From: Culex pipiens pallens
Taxonomy: Eukaryota > Arthropoda > Insecta > Diptera > Culicidae
Direction of reading: 5' to 3'
NCBI RefSeq assembly: GCF_016801865.2
Contig: NC_068939.1
Coordinates: 141,551,821-141,615,820 of the forward strand
Length of the DNA: 64,000 nucleotides
Below, one piece after another: positions 22,991-32,868 of the stretch. The translations under genes were made by a program, and so were the position numbers. The notes beneath the pieces were generated by a model. The model was not told the origin of the DNA and ran no database searches. It saw only the letters and a list, made by a program, of their open reading frames with translations. How positions within the stretch are numbered: position 1 is the stretch's first letter; each line of letters starts with the position of its first letter.

Positions 22991-23181
22991 TGTACCTTTT
23001 TTTAGTTTTTAACAGTTTTTCATCGAAATAAATAAAAAAAAATCCGGCTTTTTTCCGGAAACTCCCAAGAGAAAATTCAAAATCTGGTAAATGTTACATA
23101 TATGCAACGCCTTCAATATATCTCTTGACAGGAGGAACAAACGCAAAACATCTTTTTCGCTTGCGTATTTTGTTCACCCCC

Positions 23182-23370
23182 GCCCGTGTGGATCAATCGG
23201 ACTGCGCACTGGACTCACAATCCAGAGGTCGCTGGTTCGAATCCCGCTGCGGGCGCTCTAAAAATTTTAGGAGCCCAGGGCGACGAAGTCTTTGTAGTTA
23301 AAAGGAAGACACCTAGTGGTTGGTACTAGCAATAGTGGCCGACAGCTATAAAGTCAACTTCGTTTTTTCG
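23182..23370 (+). mobile_element. tRNA-Val(CAC)-like SINE head, copy I
   Basis: 23182-23255 forms a full cloverleaf. The acceptor GCCCGTG pairs with TGCGGGC, the anticodon stem CTGGA/TCCAG encloses CTCACAA with anticodon CAC (23216-23218), and the B-box is GGTTCGAATCC. A body follows (CTCTAAAAATTTTAGGAGCC...) that is also present after the copy at 26457. The sequence is not the canonical insect tRNA-Val that I would expect and it sits in repeats, so a tRNA-derived SINE is preferred. A functional tRNA cannot be excluded. Confidence 0.5.
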
Positions 23371-25069
23371 ATATTTTGTTCACCCGCGAAGGAGAAAGGA
23401 GACAAAACTCGAAAAAGAAAATCGCTCCCAATCAATAATCAAGATGATGAATTTTTGAGATTCCTTTTACTGATCTTTCGTGCGCGGAGGAGAGGAGGGC
23501 CTGTTCCCTTGCGATTTTTTCTCTTGATGAGCGTCAAAAGATTTTCTTCTGATGCTGATTCTTCCATTGCAGCTTGATTTTTTTTTATCAGATGCCATCT
23601 ACAAATCTCGGGTGAGTTTTCAAAAAGCCGTAAGAGCCACCGTAACCTCCGACACTAATATTCGTTTTTCTTCAAATTGTAGCAAAATTTCATTTATTTT
23701 TAGTTTGGGGCACTTGAAAGACGTGTAGATGAACAATCTTAAGCATTTTTGAAATTGGTTTTTCGTAAGTAGGTCGAATACCGAGGCAAAAAAAGGCTTT
23801 GTTTACCATTGGCTCTTACGGCTTTTTAATCGAGGTTTTCGACTCCAGACTCATCATGAGAAAGGTCGTTGCATTAGAAACTAAATTATTGAGAATGTTT
23901 AATATCCGGATCCGGATCGTTGGGTAGATAATTGAAAGATTTTTGAAACGAGTCAAAAGCTTAACACTCTGTTTTAAGTTATGACCTCTCATATTTGCAT
24001 AAGATCTTAGTTGGACTAAGTTTTTTGTGCTTTTTGTTTCCAATATGTTTTTAATTCTGATGTAAATTGTTTCCAGATCTTTTGTGAGCTACATATTTAG
24101 TTTGCAGTGAGGAAGGCACCAACGGCGTCGATGGATTAAATAAGTTTTTGTTTTTTCAAATTTTTCATTTCAAATAGAAATCACTTTTGAAACTATGTCC
24201 CAACAAAATAATCTTAATATTTCAAAGGAAGATCAATGAACCATAGCACCATATTGATTAAACATTTCTAAGAATTAATTAAATCCGGTCATCTAAACAC
24301 AGTATTAATAATCAAGGTGTTTTTGAACAAATTTCATGAGCTAATGAACTAAGTAGGTATTGATCCTTGCACTGTAACTTGGATTTGGCCCGCACTTTTA
24401 TCTCGCACTTTTGACAACACTAACAGCACTAATTCTCCATACAAACTTTGGTGAAAAACCATTCGGCCCTGTCTAAATATTTTTGAAAAAAAAAAAAAAT
24501 GAAATTACACGTGGTTCTGGGGACCCCAAAGTTTATGCTTTCTCTCGAGTGGAGCCTGCGTAGAAATTTGGTTGATCGATCAAGTCGAATAAAAGTTCCA
24601 TCAGGATTTTCGGCAGAACACCAATTTCGCTAGAGTCCCCAGACTCGATTATCCGAGGACCTCGAAAAAAATTAACTTTGGATAAACGAATCTTCTGATA
24701 ATCGAATCACGGTTTAACCATTGTCTTATTTTCGATTGTTGAGCATTGGTATGATCCATTAACTACTCTAAAGTGATTAAGAATTTTTAAATCCAAGATG
24801 GCGTCTAAAATGGCAGTGATGAAAAATTTTGAAAAAAAAATGGTGTCTAAGATTTTAAAAAAGTGTCTACGTAGTGTATGGACGGTCCCGAAGACGTTAT
24901 TGTATGAAAAGATTTTTTTCGACAACTTCAACGATAAAAAGCGACCCAAAAAATTCAAAATTTTCACAGTTGTCGATTTTTTTTATTTTTATTGTCACCC
25001 TAATGTCTATCGATCTAAAGTTCTTCGTCATGTTGGTTATCCTTTTTTTTAAATTCATAACTTGTTTTT

Positions 25070-26330
25070 ATTAGGTCCTTTTAGGTGCTGTGACTAGGTT
25101 GGGACCGAGGATCGTTAAATAACTAATATAAAACAAAAAAAAAACAACAACTCCTTAAACTCCATACTTGGAGATCATGTAACTGACGAGGGTTACTTGG
25201 TCCAAGCGGGTGCTTCCTTGGCTTTTTCCTGCGGGGCGAGGGCGATCCTTCGATTTTCCGTCCAGAACTGCGTCCGGCAGCGGAGGGAACTCCGCCGGCG
25301 TAAACGCCGGAACTGCTGGACTCTGCTTCTCCGTCTTCCTTGCCGGCGGTTTCGGTTTCGACGCCTGCTGGCGCCTCCGGATGAAGTCCGCACGCTTGGG
25401 GCAGCTGCGGTCCGTGGCTTCGTGGGCTCCAGAGCAGTTGGCACACCGCTTCGGCTCGGCTTCTTGGACTTTGCACTTGTCCGTCTTGTGGGGACCCCCA
25501 CAGTTGTTGCACCTCCCCTTGAGGTGGCAGTTTCTGGTCCCATGGCCCAGCTGCAAACAATTCCTGCACTGGGTCACGTTCGGCCGCTTGTTCCGGTAGG
25601 CCTCTCACCGGATGATAGTGCTTGCCACAACTTTCATTGCAGAGAGCCTCTTCAGATTGGTGTACTTTTCCTTCCGCTTGATGACATACACCTCCAGCGC
25701 GTCCAGCTTGAGATCCCTCTTCAGCAGGTACTTGACCTCGTCCGGTTTTAGTTCATCAGGTAAACCACGAAGAACTACCTGATGATTTCGTTCGCTCCGC
25801 CGTTCGTGGGTGTAGAATTCCACTTTCTTCTTCTTGCGGAGCTCTTGCAACTTGTCAAAATCTTTGATAGAGAAGCAGGTTACCTTGGTTCCAAATCGGG
25901 TTAGTTTGTAAATCGGGTTGAAACCAAATTTACAACTTTCCACTATTGTCACGAGCTTGTAAAAATCCGTGGTGCTCTTCACCACCAAAAAATGATTACT
26001 TTTGTTTACCCGCCGACTGGCCGGATGGTGAAACCGCCGGGGTGTCTCCTCCTCCTGCTGGGCTGGCATTGTTGTTGTTTTCGTTTTCCGCTAGCGGGCT
26101 GAACTTGTTGTTATTGAGCACATTCTGCTCCACTTTTCCTTCTCCGACGACAGCTCCGGTGATCTCAGGGGTCTTCTTCCGCTTCCGATTTCCCGGGATG
26201 AGTTGGAAATAATCCGTCTCGAAGGTCTCTTCCACCTCCAAACAACTCGAGGCACGATGCCTTTAGCGTGTACGTCACACACGTCTACTCTCTCGGAGCT
26301 GTCAGAGCCAAGTGATGGTTATCCTTGTAG
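25070..26330 (-). mobile_element. ORF1-only Jockey-like LINE relic, copy II
   Basis: The layout matches copy I: the same MEVEETFETDYFQLIPGNRK start (26241), YKLTRFGTKVTC region, HERRSERN block and three zinc knuckles. Its lesions differ. It keeps a stretch lost from copy I (HFLVVKSTTDFYKLV) but lacks one present there (GETPYIVVFP), and a stop follows VVASTIIR. The knuckle part (25155-25577) runs open to YMISKYGV. No reverse transcriptase follows. Confidence 0.75.
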
Positions 26331-26456
26331 CAATAACACTGTACCTTTTTTTAGTTTTTAACAGTTTTTCATCGAAATAAATAAAAAAAAATATATCTCT
26401 TGACAGGAGGAACAAACGCAAAACATCTTTTTCGCTTGCGTATTTTGTTCACCCCC

Positions 26457-26645
26457 GCCCGTGTGGATCAATCGGACCGCGCACTGGACTCACAATCCAG
26501 AGGTCGCTGGTTCGAATCCCGCTGCGGGCGCTCTAAAAATTTTAGGAGCCCAGGGCGACGAAGTCCTTGTAGTTAAAAGGAAGACACCTAGTGGTTGGTA
26601 CTAGCAATAGTGGCCAACAGCTATAAAGTCAACTTCGTTTTTTCG
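26457..26645 (+). mobile_element. tRNA-Val(CAC)-like SINE head, copy II
   Basis: 26457-26530 is nearly identical to 23182-23255 (one visible change, GGACTG to GGACCG, in the D-arm region), with the same CAC anticodon and B-box. It was duplicated with the surrounding segment. Confidence 0.5.
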
Positions 26646-26953
26646 ATATTTTGTTCACCCGCGAAGGAGAAAGGAGACAAAACTCGAAAAAGAAAATCGC
26701 TCCCAATCAATAATCAAGATGATGAATTTTTGAGATTCCTTTTACTGATCTTTCGTGCGCGGAGGAGAGGAGGGCCTGTTCCCTTGCAATTTTTTCTCTT
26801 GATGAGCGTCAAAAAATTTTCTTCTGATGCTGATTCTTCCATTGCAGCTTGATACTTTTTTTTTATCAGATGCCATCTACAAATCTCGGGTGAGTTTTCA
26901 AAAAGCCGTAAGAGCCACCGTAACCTCCGACACTAATATTCGTTTTTCTTCAA

Positions 26954-27952
26954 TTTTTTTTTTTATTTATTTATTTTTTTTTTGGGAGGGTGATCCAGCC
27001 GCACATCGTTGATGTCGAAACCTCTAAACTGGGCCCTCGTCCTGTCACGTCCGTCAGTAGTCTTGTCGTACATTACAACTAGAATCAGATCTGCCAATGA
27101 ATTAGTACACTTCGACCAAATAAACACTGACGCTGTATGGATCTGACTCTAGAATAAATGCACAGTTGTGTGTTATTCATAAGTCCAAAATGTTCAATTA
27201 TTCATTTAAGTCCAAATATTCATTTGCGGATAACTACCTAACTTGAATTGAATACAAGATTTAAAGCAACCTATCCGAAAGCTACTCTTATCTCAAATCC
27301 CCGACATTTTAATTATTAACCAAAAAAAAACGTTTCTTTTAAAACCTGTCTGGCTTCTTTTAAAAAAACAAAAAAAAAATAACAGTTGATATTTTACAAG
27401 TCGTGAATTGAAAAACAACAGATCAACGAATTTAGTCCGATATCATTTCACTATTGATTGATCGAGACTCTATGAAAATTTTGACAAATTAGAATGGTTT
27501 TTATGCTACTTGAATGAAAATCACCGATTCTGATAGAATTACTAAATTCACTGTTACTAATTTTGTCCCTAAATAACTAAAGGCAAAGTATAAAAAGTTG
27601 ATATTTATAGTTAAAATCCTAAATTCTACAAACACTATTTTTTTAAACCCGCATCCTAACCTGACACCCACATTAAGATAGGGAAAAATCACATATGTAG
27701 CGGTTCATTGTACAAATGTGATATTTCCACTATCAGAGAACCTCCTTGTCTCGATGACAGCTTACCGGCCATCGATTAAGCCCTGAGACTACGCCAAAGT
27801 GGGTTCTCGCAGCATGAAGTGGTGTCCATGTGTAAAAATGGAAGCTTCAGCAATATACTGAACACTTCGATTTTAATTCCACATCGAATCAAATCATACT
27901 CTTTGCCAAACAAGCATCAAACCTATGACACTCATTATGACAAAGCCCAGGG
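26954..27952 (-). mobile_element. 1.0-kb poly(A) retroinsert with 22-base target duplication
   Basis: A 22-base direct repeat beginning ACTAATATTCG flanks it (26932-26953, 27953-27974), and copy I keeps the unfilled site near 23660. On minus the insert ends in an A-rich tail with AAATAAATAA words, the hallmark of LINE-mediated retroposition. No protein domain is recognised. It could be a 5'-truncated LINE 3' UTR or a copied non-coding transcript. Confidence 0.75.
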
Positions 27953-28322
27953 ACTAATATTCGTTTTTCTTCAAATTGCAGCAAAATTTCATATATTTTT
28001 AGTTTGGGGCACTTGAAAGACGTGTAGATGAACAATCTTAAGCATTTTTGAAATTGGTTTTTCGTAAGTAGGTCGAATATCGAGGCAAAAAAAGGCTTTG
28101 TTTACCATTGGCTCTTACGGCTTTTTAATCGAGGTTTTCGACTCCAGACTCATCATGAGAAAGGTCGTTGCATTAGAAACTAAATTATTGAGAATGTTTA
28201 ATATCCGGATCCATCATCCGACCTATCGTTAGATAGATAATTGAAAGATTTTTGAAACGAGTCTAAAAACTTAACACTCTGTTTTAAGTTATGGCCTCTC
28301 ATATTTGCATAAGATCTTAGTT

Positions 28323-29120
28323 TGTAGCTGACGGTGTCAGATTTAGTTGAAGTTGAATTAACCGAAATGTTTTCAGTTATTAGAAAAAGCTTACTCGCGC
28401 TTCCTGTGACGCAACAATCAGGAAAATCAAGAAATTCCCAAGCGGTGTCGGGTAATTTAGAAGAAAGATTTATTTTATTACATTTCCTGTAAGAAACACG
28501 AAATCCAAGAAAACCATTATCGACAGGAAAGGCAGCTAGGTTTCTAGGAACATCAGAAAACCCTTTTCAGAAGTACAAATCAGAAGGTTAAAATTCAAAC
28601 GAAGACATAACCATATATCCTGCAAGTTTATCAGACCCTAGAATCAGAAACACGAAAAGACGGTATTGTCCGCACAGAGCTTGAGAACAAGCATCCGAAG
28701 CATGTTCGCGCACCTGAATACAAAGTAGCATGTATAGAGTGAAAGGGACGATCGAGCAAACGGATTAATCGATCAAAGCAGAGAGAAAGTAGAAATTGAG
28801 CGAACGACGCCACTAGAATAGAGAGGACAAAACATAGAACGAACTATGATCGCCGCGTAAGCGAGATAGACAAGCTATGCGCGTATGGAAGAAAAGGACA
28901 AAAGTCCAGGAGAGAGGTTTAGAACAAGAGAGAAATCTCTTGATTGAGAGCATTGAAAAATTGTACTAAATTTAAGGAACTATATAATGTAACCGAAACT
29001 TTTTAATAAACAGTCACTTTTTAATCACCAGTTTGTTAGTTTACACCCTCGAACTTACGCCGGGTTAATTTACTAATAATCCGAAAATAATGTTATTGAA
29101 GTAATGCACTGCACATTACA
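28323..29120. mobile_element. Solo LTR, 798 bp
   Basis: It begins TGTAGCTGACGG and ends GCACATTACA, the standard TG...CA ends. The 5-base duplication TAGTT abuts both (28318-28322, 29121-29125). Copy I shows the unfilled site GATCTTAGTTGGACTAAG. An AATAAA (29005-29010) and a TATATAATG (about 28980) read on + suggest + orientation. No internal gag-pol is present, so it arose by LTR-LTR recombination. A 5-base duplication fits Bel/Pao, Copia or some Gypsy elements. Confidence 0.85.
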
Positions 29121-29209
29121 TAGTTGGACTAAGTTTTTTGTGCTTTTTGTTTCCATTATGTTTTTAATTCTGATGAAAATTGTTTCCGGATATTTTGTGA
29201 GCTACATAT

Positions 29210-29331
29210 CAGGAGCAACATTTGAAAGGGGCTGTACGACATTGCTCTTACGGCCTTTCGTCCCATTTAAACGCGTGTAATGAAAGGCCGTAAGAGCAAT
29301 GTCGTACCGCCCATTTCAAATGTTGCTCCAG
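29210..29331. mobile_element. 122-bp palindromic MITE with ATAT duplication
   Basis: The ends CAGGAGCAACATTTGAAA and TTTCAAATGTTGCTCCAG are inverse with one difference. The arms share CATTGCTCTTACGGCCTTTC. ATAT flanks it on both sides (29206-29209, 29332-29335), and copy I has the unfilled CTACATATTTAG. Confidence 0.75.
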
Positions 29332-29626
29332 ATATTTAGTTTGCAGTGAGGAAGGCACCAACGGCGTAGATGGATTAAACAAGTGTTTTTTTTTCTTTAA
29401 AATTTTTCATTTCAAATAGAAATCACTTTTGAAACTATGTCCCAACAAAATAATCTTAACATTTCAAAGGAAGATCAATGAACCATAACTGTGAGCACCA
29501 TATTGATTAAACATTTCTAAGAATTAATTCAATCCGGTCATCTAAACACAGTATTAATAATCAAGGTGTTTTTGAACAAATTTCATGAGCTAATGAACTA
29601 AGTAGGTATTTTGAGTTTTTTTTTCT

Positions 29627-29760
29627 GAAAAGGTCCAATAAACCAAATTTACAATTATTAAATTTACAGTGGGTGTTTTTGAAACCGCCTTGAGTCAGGG
29701 GTATTAAAAAACACCCAAAAAGCAAAAACTGAAAATTTGGTTTATTGGACCTCTTAAAAA
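29627..29760. mobile_element. Palindromic MITE, GGTCCAATAAACC family
   Basis: The arms AGGTCCAATAAACCAAATTT and AAATTTGGTTTATTGGACCT are inverse, with GGTGTTTTTGAAACCGCC near the centre. A right half recurs at 41452-41530 and a distant relative at about 2360-2460. Confidence 0.65.
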
Positions 29761-30150
29761 AAAAAAACTCTAGGTATCTACATTGATTTCTTTGTGATTT
29801 TAAAAGGTTTTAATGTTGAAAAAGCAAACTATTTCGACGTCAAAATCCACCACCGTAAAAGTAGGCCACGCACACGCCAAGTGCCAACTTGGATAAATTT
29901 CATGAAACTGGGCCTCCAAAATCCAAAAAACATAACACGGCCGGGAGGTTAGGTTTCCAGTCCCCGGGTCGTCCACCACCACCTGTGTGTGGTGTACGAC
30001 CGTGCACGGGGCTGAAAATAACTTCCATTTCCTTTTGCACTCGCGCAAAACCTCATTTATGGCGACTGCATGTGCAAGTTACCTAATAATGCATGTTTAT
30101 TTTTTGAGCCAGGGGTGAAAAAGTAAATCGGAATGCATCGCACTACTTAC

Positions 30151-30241
30151 TCTCATCCTTCCGGGGGACCTCCGTGGACAGCAGCTCGGCCATTTCCGCC
30201 GTGGCCGCTTCGCTTTTCGTGGCCTCGTTGATAACCTCCAT
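30151..30241 (-). CDS. Cdc7: First coding exon, assigned to Cdc7 kinase
   Basis: On minus the exon reads MEVINEATKSEAATAEMAEL and continues to PRKDE over 91 bases. The initiation context is GGCAGCATGG. It ends in GAGA followed by the donor GTAAGTAG. Codon use is coding-like and G/C-rich. The one leftover base matches the two-base start of the kinase exon at 19764, making RKDE-K-LVANLRQQIPDIDN. Cdc7 N-termini are poorly conserved, so homology cannot confirm the link here. Upstream (30300-30870) is non-repetitive CA/GC-rich DNA resembling a promoter and 5' UTR. Confidence 0.65.
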
Positions 30242-30870
30242 GCTGCCTTGGGCTGGTTGCCTTGGTGTTTTGCACTGTTTTTGTTGTTTTTATTTTTTGC
30301 TCTCCTGTCGTCGTCGGCACACACTCACACAAAACACACACACACACGCACGCACGTTCTTCTTCCGATTCAACTTTTTCTTCGAACAAAATTTTTAAAA
30401 TTGAAATACTATTGCGCGTCGAAATTGCATTAACTTACAATAATTTAGCTAGATTTCTTTGTACTTGATGGGCAAATTGTGTAGCGATCGCGACCCGCTG
30501 TGAAGAGCAATGTTGAAATTGAATTTTTCTCTCGTGTGTCGTGGAGAAATTGCGTTTCTTTGTTCTTCCCCCGTTGGCTGGCTGCTGGCGAAGAGTGCTT
30601 GGATGACGGCGACCGACGGGATAGAGCTGGAACAGGCGGCGGCGGTCGATGCTGTGCGGTCGTGTGGCCTCTATTTCCCGTTATGAATGGCAGCAGCGCG
30701 AGCGAGACGGAAAAAGGAAAGTGCGTGTGTCGTCGTCGGCCAGTCATCGAGAAAAACAAAAAGTGACAGCTGGGCTGGCTGCAGCTGTCATCTCGCCGCG
30801 CTGTCACTCGCTTGTTGTTGTTGTCATCGTCGGACGAAAACGCATGTTTTACACGCTGCAATGAATCTGA
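30242..30870 (-). promoter_or_regulatory. Probable Cdc7 promoter and 5' UTR region
   Basis: Low-repeat, mixed-composition DNA directly upstream of the exon at 30151-30241, with a CA dinucleotide run (30325-30352) and GC-rich blocks (30590-30860). It resembles insect gene-start regions. No specific core element is assigned. Confidence 0.35.
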
Positions 30871-31019
30871 CTGGTTATGGTTATTTAAATTGCAGTTTTG
30901 CCTCCCTCGCTGAAAAAAAAGCTTTCGGGATATTAAAAGTGCAACATGGAGTTAAACTTTCTGTCAAGCTTCGCTGTAAAAATTTCACTTCATGTAACCT
31001 GGGTGATGAATAGAGAGAA

Positions 31020-32585
31020 TACGTAACGTGATTTTCGAATGATCCCACTTTGTTTACTTATACAAAGTAGAAGGAAGTTCAAGCACAAACATGACTTTTT
31101 TCTTACTGGTAAATGAGCTGTTTTATAATCAGTAGTATGTGTTTTATTTGTTTAGTTTTTTTATTACTGCGGGCGTCAATAATTAGAGTTCACGCGCGGT
31201 GATACGACCGCAAGATAATGGTCGCATGACAGCCGCATGACAACCGTAGAACAATTTCTTGGCTGTTGTCGAAGGTTGCCTTGAGTTTTCAGCTGACTTT
31301 TTGGAAAATATTCAAAACAAACCAAGTTGACAGCCAAATCGACGCAGAATTTCAGTTCAACTTGCTGATTTTTACTCTGCGGTAGTTAGGCGGCAATAAT
31401 CTCCTGTCACTCAAAGCGAAGGAGAAACGTGATTTTATCTCGCAATAAGCAATACATTTCTTGCTGGAAAATTGTCGCGTTTCGATCGGTTAGAAGAGAT
31501 TATTCTTTTCTAAGGGTGACGAAGAACTGCGGCGAGAGTGTAATTCTGCGATGTCGCAGATAAATTCCCTGGCTGATTTTGGAATCCTGCAGCTCTTCCT
31601 GATCCAGTGAAAAAACATCGCTAGTTCTAGTGAGGCTGATCCAACAAACAGAAAGGATTTTCACTAAACCAGGTTTTCAAACGGAATCAAACAATAGAGA
31701 CAGCTTCTGGATGGATACAACCGCATCGACTATATAAACAACTTCCATTCATAATTATAAAAAATACGATCTCGCCTTCATTTTTCTTAAGGTTTCTTGA
31801 CTCCCCAGGTTCTCAAAAGACACACATTTTCCATTCTTACAAAAAAAAAAAACAATTTTTAATGATCGATCACAATACTCTCTACTTTTGGCGAACAGTA
31901 AATTGGATCCATTTTGACAGTTCAAAATTGAGGCCATTATGCGAACTACTATTCAACACCCAGCATGTAACCTGCTAAGATAGCTTCCTATCAGATATTT
32001 GTCAATATTTGTTTTATTCTGAATTATTGCTCTTCCCGGCAAACTTCGTCCTGCCCTTTTTTGGTTCCTGACGTTTCTTGCTTGTTTGCTAATTCAGCCT
32101 CCTGTGATCAAAATTTGATTTTACGCAACTTTTCCCATACAATCTGCAGATTTTCCGGAATCGGTTCCAGAGTGGCCAAAGTTGTCATTTTTTGGCGTAA
32201 GAACCTTCCTTGGACTTTTACGAACCCAACGCAACAAAAATCACCTCGATACGACGCTCCGTATTGAACTGATTCGCGTTAGAACAAAAGCGTCGATTTT
32301 TTTATATATATAGATAATGGTGTAGATTTGTGATTACTTGTCCAAAAATATTACATAACCATTTTTCTGCACTAAGTATGTACAATTTGTCATGCTAGAC
32401 TCGTTGAACTATTTTGATCATTATATTGCACACTTTGCACCAAATTCAAAAATTCCACCCTTGCAAATCATAACTGCACACCAAATATTTGCACACTTGA
32501 AATCCTACCCCTATTGCGTCCTATTGAAAACCTCGGAAGAAAACGCTTAGGTTTGCAAAGTTCTGAACAGACAAAAATGCATTGA
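31020..32585. other. Intergenic, no gene seen
   Basis: Moderately AT-rich. Short open frames such as 32061-32267 on + have no recognisable domain or splice context. No repeat family recognised elsewhere in the window occurs here. Confidence 0.35.
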
Positions 32586-32589
32586 AATT

Positions 32590-32830
32590 TAACAATAATT
32601 GGGTCCTAAAAAGAAGCTTAAATTTGTGATATTATTGTTCACAACGATAAAGCCTATTTTTCTGAGAACAATGACCCTTTTACGAACGCAAAGGATATAA
32701 AATGGATTTTTAAATTAATTTTGAAAAAAATAATTTCGCGGCCCTTTTCGACAGAAAAGGTTCTATACCTGACAGCTCGTTCCAAGGGGGCCATAGTTGA
32801 TCCATCGAAAAAATGTTGTCTTGTGATCAT
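32590..32830. repeat. Dispersed ~340-bp repeat, copy 1 (right end missing)
   Basis: It shares GGGTCCTAAAA, ATTATTGTTCACA, GAGAACAATGACCC, AAAATGGATTTTTAAAT, GACAGCTCGTTCCAAGG and CCATAGTTGATCCATCG in order with 35622-35973 and 52486-52822. No coding capacity. Confidence 0.7.
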
Positions 32831-32868
32831 TAATAGAGCTTTATGACGTTTCGCGTACACACACTAGC

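Larger units (their letters stand above)
21012..24361. repeat. Tandem segmental duplication, copy I
   Basis: It runs from AACAGCACTAATTCTCCATA to CTAATGAACTAAGTAGGTATT and is collinear with 24422-29610 once later insertions in copy II are removed. It includes half a palindromic MITE, a LINE ORF1 relic on -, a tRNA-Val-like head on +, and a TGAGGAAGGCACCAAC fragment near 24110. The two copies are separated by about 60 bases. Confidence 0.8.
24422..29610. repeat. Tandem segmental duplication, copy II (with later insertions)
   Basis: It is collinear with copy I but enlarged by a retroinsert (26954-27952), a solo LTR (28323-29120) and a MITE (29210-29331). It lacks about 70 bases present near 23043-23110 in copy I and some ORF1 codons. 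The matching boundaries AACAGCACTA and AAGTAGGTATT define the unit. Confidence 0.8.
19765..30150 (-). other. Inferred 10.4-kb Cdc7 intron
   Basis: The acceptor TCCTCCTCCATTGCAG ends at 19765. The donor GTAAGTAG begins at 30150. Exon 1 leaves one base (A) and the main exon supplies two (AA), giving a Lys codon in frame. No other candidate first exon on minus was noticed between them. The interior is entirely repeats. The link is inference from phase, strand and position. Confidence 0.6.
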
